64,000 nucleotides of DNA from Isochrysis galbana (GCA_018136815.1 CM030933.1:7838284-7902283); one strand, 5' to 3'; positions 33,577 through 44,075 are shown, numbered from the stretch's first letter. Notes: a model not told the origin generated them from the letters alone. Program-made: numbers and translations.

Positions 33577-34093
33577 CTAAAGTACACCCACTGCGGCCGG
33601 GATATTACAAGCATAAAACATCTCAGCAATCGCAACATCGCACGCATCCTTACCCGCACCACCAAAGTTCAAGCAAGTCTGCCCCCGCGCACACGCCACA
33701 CGAACATCACCACGCCCCCCATCACACGCGCCTGCCACCTCATCCACTTGCCGCACAGCCTCCTTCCGCCTCTTCTTGCTCTCTTTCTCGGACTCGTTCT
33801 TTTGCACCCTCTCGGCGTGGCCGCGGAGCATGCTGCAAAGTCTCTCTGACTGTGACTTGGTCTGAAATATTCGCGGGGAAGAAGCGAAGTGAAATTGGAA
33901 TACCATCTTGGTCAACCAGTGCTGATACCTTGGTAGCCTTCCTTCCTCGGTCAGTTGGGTTTCTACCAATGCAATCTCTTCCATATATATTTTTCACAAA
34001 GGTAGAATCAATGCAATGGAACGTGCACCTCCTTGCCGTTTGTCTTCTTTCGAGCCTGAGCAGCGCTCGATACGCGGTCTCGAATACACCCAT
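33577..34093 (-). pseudogene. IS5-like DDE transposase remnant
   Basis: In the minus-strand frame starting at 34093 the segment reads CIDSTFVKNIYGRD and then DRGRKATKVSALVDQDGIP, the first-Asp and beta-strand region of IS5-like DDE transposases (D-S-T-F-V-K then G-R-K-x-T-K). A second frame (33984-33577) carries GKDACDVAIAEMFYACNIP. The frames do not join cleanly, and the rest of the catalytic core is not recognisable, so it is a decayed copy. It lies head to tail with the hAT fragment; whether they belong to one nested insertion is unclear. Confidence 0.6.
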
Positions 34094-34450
34094 TCTGCAC
34101 GAGACGAGAGGACGGAGGACCGTACCGATGCGCGCCGAGTCGCCACCATCGTGAGGAAGACGAGGGCGAGGAGAGAGCTGGAGGGTGAGCGAGGAGGGAG
34201 GAGGGAGGCAGGCAGTAGGAGCCGTCTCTCTCTGGTAGGTCGATGAGAGGGGGAGGAGGGGACCCGGGGGAGGGGGCCCCGGGGGAGCGGAGAGACCCCA
34301 AGACCTCGATTGTTTACGTTAGTGTTTTCGCAATATACGGTAATATTTTCCCCGGTCCCAGGGGTGCCCCCGCGGTTCCCGACCGCCTCTGCGTCCAGAG
34401 TCCCCCCGCGGAAAGAGTGAACGCACGGCGTGCACCTTCCTGGAAGTTGC
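34094..34450. other. Intergenic, low-complexity
   Basis: A purine-rich tract at about 34190-34290 (GGAGGGGACCCGGGGGAGG type). No gene seen. Confidence 0.4.
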
Positions 34451-34742
34451 TATGCGCACGCACGGCGCCCCGCGGGGGGGGGGGAAGTCGATGTGCATAC
34501 GCACAGCGTGCACAATGATTGCAAGCAATCACACGTGCTGCGCAAACGAAACATCTCGTATATGGCTACTTTACGTTAATGTGGGCCTTAGGGGAAAAAG
34601 TTTCTATGCGCACGCACGGCGCCCTCGCGAGGGGGGAAGTCGATGCGCATACGCACGGCGTGCACAGTGATTGCAAGTAATCACATGTGCTGCGTAAACG
34701 AAACATCTCGTATACGGCGACTTTACGTTAATGTGGGCCTTA
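34451..34742 (+). repeat. Tandem repeat, 153-bp period, two units
   Basis: Unit 1 (34451-34603) and unit 2 (34604-34742) both start TATGCGCACGCACGGCGCC and both contain GAAGTCGATG, GCGTGCACA, TGATTGCAAG, GAAACATCTCGTATA and TTTACGTTAATGTGGGCCTTA. Each unit contains a small hairpin, TGATTGC-AA-GCAATCA in unit 1. Single-base differences are spread through the pair. Confidence 0.85.
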
Positions 34743-35387
34743 TCTAATGTTAAACAACTACAATACAACTGTGGACATTTGATCGCTCAATTCGACTGAT
34801 GTCCCACTATTGACGGAACGACACCTCGTGTTTCGCTGCTATTTCACATTTCGCTTGGCTTGGGCTTGGTTCTTTTTAAAGTTATAAGTTATAAGTTGTG
34901 ATTAGGATTTCGTAGTTAATTGTCCTCGCGCGTTTTGCGTTCGCGTTGGCGTGCGGAAACTTCCTCTCACGTTCCCTACCTAGTACCTAGCCACTAGTAG
35001 GGCGGTCAAACAGCTATTTTAACTTCTAAGGGTGAAAATTGACCAAATCAAGATTGAGGATTCATTACGAGATTTTTGGATATGGTGACCGGATAGGTGT
35101 AACTAGCACATATCCGGTGCCCTTTGGGCCCTAGACCCCCCACGGTAGCCCCCACAGCGATGCGTGACCAGAAAACGCGCAATAAATTGGCGAGAAACCA
35201 CTATCGCGGAGGGCCGACGTCCGACGCGAGCGCGGGCGAGCGTCGGGCCGCTAATCGACGCGTCCCCGGCGCAGCGTGCCTCGGCCAGCCATTGCCATGC
35301 GCGTAGGCTGCCAGGAGCGCCTCCTACTGCCCCCCATGCCCGCCGCCGCCTCATCGCTCATCGCAAATCGCCCCCTCGCGTCCCTCG
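34743..35387. other. Intergenic, retroelement-derived words
   Basis: Around 34935-34978 the sequence GCGTTGGCGTGCGGAAACTTCCTCTCACGTTCCCTA, read in parts, matches 48478-48512, so a diverged leader or LTR piece is present. No coding region is supported up to 35387. Confidence 0.4.
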
Positions 35388-35560
35388 CTAGCGCCACCAT
35401 GACATTGCGCTTTTGATGGCCTGGATGGATGGGACTTTACTTTTGATGGTTGGAAACATAAGCTCAAGGGTGGCCTTGACGGCGTCCTCGTAATCTTTCT
35501 GGTTCAGTGTTACATTCGTGACATTGTCCAACCAGAACTTCGCCTTCATCTTCATCTTCA
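35388..35560 (-). CDS. Possible exon of an unidentified gene
   Basis: The minus strand is open and reads FWLDNVTNVTLNQKDYEDAV and then KATLELMFPTIKSKVPS, a balanced, non-repetitive composition unlike the surrounding low-complexity frames. No family is recognised. Upstream it runs into a Lys-Met repeat and a G-run, so any start lies elsewhere. It would be transcribed divergently from the DnaJ gene at 35701. Confidence 0.25.
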
Positions 35561-35700
35561 TCTTTAGAGGTGGGGACGGGAAAAAAATCGACTTTTCACA
35601 ATTGCACCCCCCCCCCCCCCCCGGTACGCTACCTTTATATTCAGTTGTCTCGCGCCCCCACCCACCTCCGGCGAGCGCTGCGTGGCGCCAGCTCAGCGCC

Positions 35701-36789
35701 ATGCGCCGCCTCACTCCGACTCTGCTTCTACTAGTTCTGGCGGAGGCGACGAGGGCGGCGGCTGATTTCGACAGCTTCTTCGGCGGTTCGGGCTTCTCCC
35801 AGCAGCAGGCCGGCGCCGCCGGTGTCGCCGATCGCGAGTACTACGAGACGCTTGGCGTGGAGCCCAGCTGCTCTGCTGAAGAGCTCAAGCGTGCATACAA
35901 GAAGCGCTCTCTGCGCACTCACCCCGATCGCGGCGGCAGCGACGAGGAATTCAAACAGCTCAATGAGGCCTACCAAGTCCTCTCAGACCCCCAGAAGAGG
36001 GAGGCGTACGACCGGTATGGCAAGGCAGCAGTAGACGGATCAGCACCAGGAGGGATGGGTGGCGCCGGCATGGGTGGCGGCTTCCCCGGCGGATTCCCCG
36101 GTGGATTCCCCGGCGGATTCGCCGGAGGCTTCAGTGGTGGCGGCGGCGTCAACATGGAGGAGCTTTTCAACCAGTTCTTCCGGCAGCAGCAGCAGCAGCG
36201 GACGCATTTGGTCCAGGTTGAGATTTCTTTGGAAGATCTCTATGCAGGTGCAACCAAGAAGTACGAGCTTTCGATCGGTGGCGAACGAAAGCAGATCCGT
36301 GTGCCAATCCAGCCAGGAATGGAGGCTGGTACGCGCATTCAGGTCACACCAAACCTGATCTTGCAGATCGCCCAGAGAAGACACCCGAGGTTTGAGCGGC
36401 ACGGCGACAACCTGCACTTGCCACTTCAGTTGTCCCTTTACGAGGCACTCACCGGTTTTCGCCGGCCAATCAAGCATCTGGACGGACAGCGGCTTTGGCT
36501 GGCGGCTGATCGAGAGACCACACGACCAGGCAGCATGCGCCGTCTTTCGGGAGCGGGAATGCCCCGATTCCGCGGTATGGGCAAGGGAGACTTGATTGTC
36601 CACTTCACGGTGCGCTTTCCTGACTCGCCACTCCGTGGCACGGCTGCGGAGACACTGCGTAAGCTCCTGCCGGGCTCTGCTGGAACCGCATCGCCTGACC
36701 CACCATCAGGCGAGAAATTACACCCACTGCAGATGGTTCGCGATCGTGGGGATCGAGGGGATGTGGACGAAAGAGAAGGCTTCTTTTAG
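35701..36789 (+). CDS. Secretory-pathway DnaJ/Hsp40 co-chaperone (type II)
   Basis: A single exon encodes 362 residues. Residues 1-21 (MRRLTPTLLLLVLAEATRAA) form a signal peptide, which decides the start over the longer upstream open frame. The J domain spans about 45-112 with HPD at 74-76, the motif that stimulates Hsp70 ATPase. A Gly-Phe region (repeats of GGFPG) follows, then two C-terminal substrate-binding beta domains (LVQVEISLEDLYAGATKKYE, RHPRFERHGDNLHL). No Cys-rich zinc-binding region lies between, so it is a type II (DnaJB) member. It probably assists an Hsp70 in the ER lumen; no HDEL/KDEL tail is present (ends DEREGFF), so retention is uncertain. Confidence 0.9.
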   Translation: MRRLTPTLLLLVLAEATRAAADFDSFFGGSGFSQQQAGAAGVADREYYETLGVEPSCSAEELKRAYKKRSLRTHPDRGGSDEEFKQLNEAYQVLSDPQKREAYDRYGKAAVDGSAPGGMGGAGMGGGFPGGFPGGFPGGFAGGFSGGGGVNMEELFNQFFRQQQQQRTHLVQVEISLEDLYAGATKKYELSIGGERKQIRVPIQPGMEAGTRIQVTPNLILQIAQRRHPRFERHGDNLHLPLQLSLYEALTGFRRPIKHLDGQRLWLAADRETTRPGSMRRLSGAGMPRFRGMGKGDLIVHFTVRFPDSPLRGTAAETLRKLLPGSAGTASPDPPSGEKLHPLQMVRDRGDRGDVDEREGFF

Positions 36790-37840
36790 ATGTGTAGTCG
36801 TACATGTGTAGTACATGGTAATAGTAGATCATAGTCTGCTAGTGTTAGAAATGTTTTCTCGGTCAGGTTTCTGTAGAGATTGTCGGCGAGATTTTCGAGA
36901 ATCTACTCTTGGCGTTAGGGTCATGAACTATCGTTGTAACGGTAGGGCCATGGAGTGCGTCCCGTTCCCCTCTTCTCTCTCCGCCCACTCCGCCGCGCCG
37001 GCCGACCAAGCACAACAATGAAAAAGGTGACCCACAGACCACATTCGGACAGGGAGCCAAGGAGAGAGAGGCCAAAACACAATACTCAAAAGGCCCACCT
37101 AGAACGCACCTCCCGAACCGGGTCCAAGGTAGTGCACCTGGGCCGCACTCCGGAAACCAAAAAGACAAAGGAACGAAGGGGGGAAGGCGAGAGGGGGAGG
37201 AGCGAAGGGAACAGGGGCGTTGTCGGATAGCACTCTATACTGGACTCCAATTGAGGTGATTGTGAGGTGCCCCCTTCGGGCCTCCATGTATTAGACAGCC
37301 ACCCAACCCAAGAGTTTATGCCCATGGTCCCACTCGGATGGGTGGACATTGTGGTTCCATACGTTGCGTTCTTGGTGACATCCGGCTCATTTTCGGGCAT
37401 CCTCTTTGGGGTATTACTATACAGACAAAGAAAATTACGGTGTGCTACCAAAACGCGATGCGGGCACCAAAAAGCACTCGAATTTGAAACATTATATAAC
37501 AACACCGTCACGGCCCGGAGGTTCTGCCAATCAGGTTCTACCAATCAGGCGAGCACGAAGGGCACACACGCAAAGAGACCCATTGCCGATGTCGAGGGTG
37601 GTCGGGTTGGATAACCCCCAAACCTCGTCTGTGGAGCACACTCTTGTGATTCAATCGGCATACATCCCCATCGATGCTCGAGTTCTGCCGCTCCGATCGC
37701 ACACCCCCTGTAAATCTGATGGGTATGCCCACACCGTGTAAATGCAGAAAACAATATTTCGTTACACGTCTGTATCACAGGGTGTCTTGTGCCATTTGTG
37801 GTTCTATACCGTTAGTGTGCCTTGTGTGGCAGTGCCCCCT
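36790..37840. other. 3' flank with LINE 3'-UTR-like DNA, up to the gap
   Basis: The segment 37100-37220 (GGTAGTGCACC, CCGGAAACCAA, GAAGGGGGG in order) resembles the LINE 3' UTR at 43110-43230. This suggests a LINE 3' end inserted downstream of the DnaJ gene. From 37260 to 37840 open frames are short and unassigned. Confidence 0.45.
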
Positions 37841-37940
37841 NNNNNNNNNNNNNNNNNNNNNNNNNNNNNNNNNNNNNNNNNNNNNNNNNNNNNNNNNNNN
37901 NNNNNNNNNNNNNNNNNNNNNNNNNNNNNNNNNNNNNNNN
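37841..37940. other. Assembly gap (100 N)
   Basis: Exactly 100 ambiguous bases. The LINE reverse transcriptase frame starts right at its right edge, so the 5' part of that element is hidden. Confidence 0.99.
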
Positions 37941-39782
37941 GTTACGGGGCTACTATGTATGGCTTTTCAGCGAAAAGATCTCTCAAGGCGCGGAGCCCCT
38001 CCTTCACGCGCTAAGGCAACGTCAGATACCGACGAGCCATAGGTCCTTCTTGGACAAGCCCATCGGATACTCGGAGATCATTAGGGCTATACGACAAATG
38101 GCGAAAGGCAAATCCACGGGACCAGATGGCATACCAATGGAGTTCTATCAGAGCTTTGAAAAGCTAGTGGCCCCGCGCCTGATGGACATGTTCAACGAAG
38201 CCTACAGGTCGGGGGCACTACCGGAGGACACATGCTCGGGTGATATAGCCCTGCTCTATAAAAAAGGGGACACCAGGGACCCGAGGAATTATAGACCAAT
38301 AACGTTGCTCCAAACGGACTACAAAATCCTCGCCAGGATCCTAGCTAACAGACTCAAAAAGACGATACATACGATCATCTCCAAAGAGCAAGTGGGCTTT
38401 GTGCCTAGGAGGATGATAGGCGAAGCCACCCATCTGCTAAAGCTAGTGCAAGCGTACCTGGATGACGCAGACGAAGAGGGATTAGCCCTGGCGATAGACT
38501 GGGAGAAAGCTTTCGATAGAGTCAGTTGGGATTATTATCATAAAGCGATACAGGCATTGGGCTTCGGCCCCGGTTACTCTAGATGGCTAACACTATTAAC
38601 TAACGCGAATTCACTCCCGATCAGATGGATCAAGGCCAATGGTAGACGCAGCAATCCCTTCACGATTCATTGCGGTATGCCCCAAGGGTGCCCGCTATCG
38701 CCCCTAGCTTTTCTCTTAGTGGCCGAAGGCCTAACACGACTAGTCAACGCCGACCCTGAGATGAAGGGAATCACGATAGGACCTAGAGAGTTAAGGCTTT
38801 CGCAGTTTGCCGATGACACGCAAATTTTAGTGAACTCTTTCGAGTCACTTGAGAGGGCGATGCACATCTTAGAGAGCTATGGAACCGCCACCGGGGCTAG
38901 GGTGAACAAAAACAAGAGTTTACTAATAAGAATGGGATCACTTACAGGGGCGCAGGTCCCCGAGACGCTAGCTTATCTTAAAACACTAGGCGAAGGCGAG
39001 TATGCGACCATTCTAGGAGTCCCTTTCTGGGAAGGGCTAGAAAACGACTCCTTCTGGGAGAAACTATACGCAAAGCTTAAGAAAAAGGTCGCAACATGGA
39101 GAGGTCTGAAGAGTCTCTCCATTCACGGGAGGACGCTACTAGTGAACTTCATAATCTACGGGACGCCGAGATATTGGCTATCCACGTCCACTCCTCCGGC
39201 ATGGTTCATGGAGGCCATAGACTCGGACGTTCAAACTATACTGTGGGATAGGTCTCCCCGACTTCAGGCGGACGAGCTAGGCTCCTCGCAAGAGGGTCGG
39301 AAATGGATAACTCTTCCGGCATATCCGAGGGTAGGCACAAGCGAAGACGGGCCCCTGTTGGGGGTCGGACTACTTCCCATGGCCGAACACACGAGGGCGC
39401 TCCAAGCGATATGGATAGTCCGATATCTTAACCCGTCCATGGCGGAATGGAAGATAGTCTTGGATCAATGGTTCAGCCGTACCCCCTTAGGGCGAGCGGC
39501 GGTCTTTTCGAAGGTCGATTCGAAGAGCCTCACGGCTAGCATTCGCGGCAATAACACGCTCCCGGCCTTCTGGAAGCACGCGCTGGAAAACTTCAGAAGG
39601 ATCAACTTCCTTAGGGGAGAGATCACACGAGAAGGCACTCAGGGCTCCCCGATATGGCACAATCTTTTCCACAAGCCTCCGGCTATTCATCACTCACATA
39701 GGTCGAAATGGGAGTCTCTACAAACAGTTATTGTTCACAACACCATAAACCCGGATACGGGGGACGTTTACACTATGGAAGA
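37941..39782 (+). pseudogene. LINE ORF2 reverse transcriptase, both ends missing
   Basis: An uninterrupted frame from the gap encodes the RT of a non-LTR retrotransposon, which reverse-transcribes element RNA at nicked chromosomal DNA. Motifs in order are KSTGPDGIPMEFYQ, RNYRPITLL, KEQVGFVP, LAIDWEKAFDRVSWDYY, GMPQGCPLSPLAFLLVAEGL, SQFADDTQIL and a thumb region. The Asp residues of the polymerase site (AIDW and FADD) are present. The endonuclease lies in or beyond the gap. The frame loses its LINE character near 39780, where another element's ORF1 starts in a different frame, so the C-terminal zinc knuckle is missing. Confidence 0.88.
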
Positions 39783-41405
39783 ATGCGCGGCTTACTTGCC
39801 GTCACGACGCCCCAACGGGGCCGCCCCAAGCCGCCGGAGCCAAAGCGCCCGCAGGCCTCAGCACCACCTGACAACGACGTCGAGATGGCGCCGCCACCTT
39901 CGCCTCCCAGGCAGCCACAGAAGCAGGGAACAGGCAAAGCCCTGTTCCCTGCTGACAAACAGAACCAGAGCCAGGCTCAGAACGCCAACGCCGCCGTACA
40001 GCCGCCCACTCAAGGACTCCCCATGGGGTGTGGCAGCTCTGCTGCCACCCCCATGGCGGCAACTCCTACCATCTGTGCACCCCCCGGGGGCGGGCACATG
40101 ACACAACAATCAATCCTTGGAGCTTTTGCTCCCTCCAACCAACAACCAAATCCTCCCAAGTCGTATGCACAAGCCGCACATGGACACAAGGGCAAAGATC
40201 CACAACAGCCAACTCAACAACCACTAGCTCAACAGCCACAGCCACAGTCGCGCAAGCGAGCCGATCCACAGTCGGACCCGAAGCCGACTCACAACAACAC
40301 CACTTCATTTGCTTCCCCTCCACCAGATGAGGAAGAGGAACCCGAAGACACCCCCTTCTTCATTCAGCTAGCACAGCTAGCTGAAGACAAGAAGGATATC
40401 AAGAGTGAGGATGTAGCTACCTTCATGAAATTCCTACTCTCTAGGCTGGAAGGCCTCGACGCCACGCCGGACGGAATGGACAAGGGCCGTAAAGGCCCTT
40501 GGATCTTTTACGTCGATGACGACGCACACGACCAATTCAAGGCCGCCTACGGCGACAAACTTCAGACGGTACTCTCGGGAGTCCCACATGAATTTGGAGT
40601 CACCTATGGCGCGCTAGCCGACTCAGCACCGCGCAAATCTAGCGCGGTCCGGTCCTCCCTCAAAGAGGTAGCCACGTACATCGTGTTCCGCATCTTCGAC
40701 CCAATTAAGGCGTATAAAACCAAGACCCGACACCTGGCTAGCGCACTGGAGCGTGAAGGCTTTCATGTCCTTAGGGGAAACCAACAGCGTGTCAAAACCA
40801 CGATCGAGGGAATCACGAAAGTCGAGGCGGGCAAACGCCCGATATGGCACTTCTACGTCTACACGGACACTACAGCCTTGGGCCATCGCTTCCCGAGGAC
40901 TTTTCACGTGACCCTCGATGATGGGGAAAACTTCAATTTGGACTACGCGGTCCGCTCTTCGGTGGAATGCGTGACACCGGAAGGCGACATTGCCATTCAC
41001 GGCGCCCCAGGGGGCTGTAAAGGATACGATAAGCCGTGGGCTATATCGTATCTGCGCAAGAATCAAGTCAGTTTTCGCCAATGCACGTGCGAGCAAGACA
41101 AAGCGAAAGCGGAGCAACGCAAACGCCAACGCGAAGTGAGCAACGCCATGGACTACAGGGCCCTTATGGGCCTTGGAGCGGCGGCACCGTGCCGCCGATT
41201 CATGGCGGGCGAATGCAAGAACAATCGCATGAAAGGGCGGCAAATCGTCCAATGCTCTTCCAGCCACGACATCCCCGGATGTTGGGCAAAGGACCCCGCA
41301 ACGGGCAAGCAACATTGTATGGTAAAATGCAATCTTAAACCTAATAAGGCTTATCCAGGATACTGCGTCAACGGAGCTAGTTGCCTGTACCGTCATGGTG
41401 AGTGA
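39783..41405 (+). CDS. LINE ORF1 protein with C-terminal CCCH-type zinc fingers
   Basis: From the ATG at 39783 the frame gives 540 residues. The N-terminal half is Pro/Gln-rich and disordered (PPPSPPRQPQKQG, QQPTQQPLAQQPQPQSRKR). A folded central region of about 250 residues follows (PWIFYVDDDAHDQFKAAYGD, RPIWHFYVYTDTTALGH), of no family I can name. The C-terminus has Cys/His clusters: APCRRFMAGECKNN, CSSSHDIPGCW and PGYCVNGASCLYRHGE, the last matching a CCCH finger. As a LINE ORF1 it would bind element RNA. It overlaps the next frame by 11 bases. Confidence 0.8.
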   Translation: MRGLLAVTTPQRGRPKPPEPKRPQASAPPDNDVEMAPPPSPPRQPQKQGTGKALFPADKQNQSQAQNANAAVQPPTQGLPMGCGSSAATPMAATPTICAPPGGGHMTQQSILGAFAPSNQQPNPPKSYAQAAHGHKGKDPQQPTQQPLAQQPQPQSRKRADPQSDPKPTHNNTTSFASPPPDEEEEPEDTPFFIQLAQLAEDKKDIKSEDVATFMKFLLSRLEGLDATPDGMDKGRKGPWIFYVDDDAHDQFKAAYGDKLQTVLSGVPHEFGVTYGALADSAPRKSSAVRSSLKEVATYIVFRIFDPIKAYKTKTRHLASALEREGFHVLRGNQQRVKTTIEGITKVEAGKRPIWHFYVYTDTTALGHRFPRTFHVTLDDGENFNLDYAVRSSVECVTPEGDIAIHGAPGGCKGYDKPWAISYLRKNQVSFRQCTCEQDKAKAEQRKRQREVSNAMDYRALMGLGAAAPCRRFMAGECKNNRMKGRQIVQCSSSHDIPGCWAKDPATGKQHCMVKCNLKPNKAYPGYCVNGASCLYRHGE

Positions 41406-41613
41406 TAATGATCTAAGGATTGCAACATACAATTTGAATGGAGCAAAACATAAATTAGCATCTACTCTAGCGCAAGCGAGATTAGGAGGAGTCCATATCT
41501 TGTATGCGCAGGAATTGCATCATTACACCGATGGATGGCACTTGAAGGTGCGAAATTTGGCCCGGTCCCTGGGGTGGGACTGGTTTCAATCTAGCGCGTC
41601 GATCTCGAGCTGA
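41395..41613 (+). pseudogene. LINE ORF2 N-terminus (AP-endonuclease-like), truncated
   Basis: ATG at 41395 overlaps the ORF1 stop at 41403-41405. The frame begins LRIATYNLNGAKHKLAS and GGVHILYAQELHH, the start of the exonuclease-endonuclease-phosphatase domain of LINEs: Asn of TYNLNG and Glu of QELH are metal and catalytic positions. After about 65 residues it stops, because sequence from a Ty3/gypsy integrase follows. Confidence 0.8.
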
Positions 41614-41617
41614 GCGT

Positions 41618-42976
41618 TTGTTGTTTTCCTCTTTTCCCTCGTTAGTGCTAAAAGAAGAGAGGCCGTGCCGCGTTTCGCGTGTGTCCACTTTTCGGCTTCG
41701 CTCCGTTCTCCCTCCTGAGCGATCTCCGCTTCCACGTATTGTCGTTTCCAAAACAGTTGGATTATTTCGACGACGTCTGGCGCGCCTTCTTCGAGACCGA
41801 TACTTTTGGCCGGGCCTTAACGCTGACGTGTCAGCGCATGTGCGCCAGTGCCACGATTGCACTTTGGCTAAGCCTCCGTTCCGCAACCCAGCGGACCCTA
41901 AGGGGCCTCAGGTTGGCATTTACCCGTTTGACATAGTTTACTGCGATACGCACGATTTCATTAAGGGCGTCCAAGGTTACGACAAGCTGTTGGTTTTTAT
42001 TGACTCACTTACCCGCTGGGTTGAAGTGGTCCCCTTCAACGGAGATCCCTCTAGCGCGGACGCACTCGATGCCTTTATGGCTAATGTTGTAGCACGCCAC
42101 GGGGTTCCAAGGCAGCTACGCTCAGACGCCGGCAGCAACCTTGCTAGTCTACTCACGCACATGATTCTCGATCGCACCGGAACCGACCTCAGGCCGCCGC
42201 TCGACACCATCGGGGTAGCACACCTCACCAGTGCCCTCCAGAGAAGGAGCCGCAAACGCAAGCGACTCACAGGCCCGACCAAATGGGAGGAGAAACTCCA
42301 AGTATCACCAAACACATGGGCACACCTAGCTAAGCTATACACGTCCCCAATGGTGACGGCGCGCGACACGCACCTACATTTCAAACACATAACGCATAGA
42401 CGAGTGGGCACATACAATCGCTTCCCTGGAAGAATGAACACATGCCGCATATGTGGAGAGGCGAATGAATCCTCGACGCATCTAGGCGAATGCCCCGGTA
42501 TAACAAGGGTGTTGGATACGCTGAATAAATTGGCGAAGTTCTCACCCAGCACCGAAAGAAGCAGAGAAGACATCATAATAGACAATCTATTCATATTCCC
42601 AAAGAGAGACGCCCCGAAAGCGATATACACTCTATATCTGCTAGCATGGAGATACATTATAACAGATTTCTACAGGATTCACTATGATAATACAGACTAC
42701 TCGGAAGATTCAATACTCATAAGAATAATAGAGAGATACACTGCTCTGAGCAAAGCACTAATATTCGCATATGAAACCGACTCAGCGAGGACAGCCCAAG
42801 CGGGCATGGGAAGACAACCCAAGAAGAGGATAGACATAGGCGACTTAAGGCCCGTATTCAACATAAGCGACAAAGGCGGGCTCAGACCCAGCGAGGAACT
42901 AGCCGAGCTAGCCACCAAGCTGAGGATCGAGCACGCTGTCCAAGAGACCGAGAAGAGAGGCAAAGAAGATGAATAA
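41618..42976 (+). pseudogene. Ty3/gypsy integrase fused in frame to a LINE ORF2 C-terminal tail
   Basis: One open frame of about 450 codons with no obvious ATG start. Codons for the first part encode the integrase zinc-binding region (RLLRDRYFWPGLNADV, HVRQCHDCTLAKPPF) and catalytic core (DIVYCDTHDFIKG, FIDSLTRWVEVVPF, LRSDAGSNL). Around 42200-42250 the sequence switches, without a stop, to a LINE tail (KRLTGPTKWEEKL, THLHFKHITHRRVGTYNRF) with a CxxC-H-C knuckle CRICGEANESSTHLGEC. The same LINE tail occurs alone at 48790-49412, so the junction is a real element boundary. Whether the fusion is expressed is unknown. Confidence 0.85.
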
Positions 42977-43290
42977 AACACTAGCTCAACCAGCAAGGGA
43001 TGGCACCGATAGAGACAATGCGATCTAGACGTGAACCAACCACCGAGATACGGCCGAGAGTACGTGACACAAGAACAAGAGAAACCAATAGGCCTGCCCG
43101 GACCCCACACTCCAAACCAGACCTCAGGTAGTGCACCGAGGTCGGACCCCGGAAACCAAGGAAAAAGGAAAGAAGGGGGGCAGGGGAGGAGGTGGAGGGA
43201 GGGGAGATAAGGGCGATGGGAACAGAGTGGGGGAGCCCAGTAGATAGTAGGTGTATAGCCCTGAATCTTCAGATGTTTTTTTTTTCTTCG
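42977..43290 (+). mobile_element. LINE 3' untranslated region
   Basis: Follows the LINE tail stop. It contains GGTAGTGCACC, CCCCGGAAACCAAGG and a purine-rich GAAGGGGGGCAGGGGAGG block also seen at 37100-37220, then a T-run of ten or more at about 43276-43285. Confidence 0.6.
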
Positions 43291-43393
43291 TCTCCCTGCG
43301 AGATGTGAATCTTCTTGGATGTTTGGCTATGAGCGTTGTCGTACTATCATGGATACATCCATGATATCAGCATCATAGATGCATATATATCTA

Positions 43394-44075
43394 TCATGGA
43401 TACATCCGTCTCATGCATCGTGGATGCTCATTCTAACCTCTGTATGTTTATACTGAGGTCTCTGCTTCTCACTTCTCCCTCGCGGCCGTTTCGAGTCCGC
43501 GCGGGGCATTCTTGCGGCACAGAAATTTCCCCGCGCGCTCTTACTTTGTTACTATTAGTTTCGCGTGCGTTTGTGTGAATGTGCGTGCGCGTGAATGTAG
43601 TAAAAATCTTATCCGGCGATATACGATTGGCGATGCGATCGGCGATGGCGCTCTGCCTCGCCCAAGCCGCGGTGGTTGCCTCATGGGCACCACCGCGATA
43701 CGTACCCGTACTCCGCTTAGGCTTAGGAGGGGGTATCATGGATACATCCATCTCATGCATCGTGGATGCTCATTCTAACGCCTCTGTATGTTTAACATAC
43801 TGATACTGAGGTCTCTGCTTCTTACTTCCACCTCGCGGCTGTTTCGAGTCCGCGTGGGGCATTCTTGCGGCACAGAAATTTCCCCGCACGCTATTACTTT
43901 GTTACTATTAGTTTCGCGTGCGTTTGTGTGAAGGTGCGTGCGCGTGAATACAGTGAGAATTTTATCCTGTGGAATTGGGTCGGCGATGCGATCGGCGATC
44001 GGCGATGGTGCTCTGCCTCGCCCAAGCCGCAAGCCGCGGTGGTTGCCTCGTGGGCACCACCGCGATAGCGGGTTG
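43394..44075 (+). repeat. Tandem repeat, 342-bp period, two units
   Basis: Units start TCATGGATACATCC at 43394 and 43736. They share CATGCATCGTGGATGCTCATT, GAGGTCTCTGCTTCT, GTTTCGAGTCCGCG, GGGGCATTCTTGCGGCACAG, TTACTTTGTTACTATTAG and GCCTCGCCCAAGCCGC, in parts each under 20 bases. Unit 1 is preceded by another CATGGATACATCCATG palindrome at about 43348. No coding capacity is conserved. Confidence 0.85.

Noticed and set aside
34451..34742. CRISPR array
   Set aside because: Only two long, contiguous units with no spacers, in a eukaryotic context.
37822..40101. Single 759-codon protein across the second gap
   Set aside because: The first part is N bases and the last 100 codons are out-of-frame readings of another LINE's ORF1.
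43480..43510. tRNA-like TTCGAGTCC word in the 342-bp repeat
   Set aside because: No matching acceptor stem, A box or anticodon arm around it.
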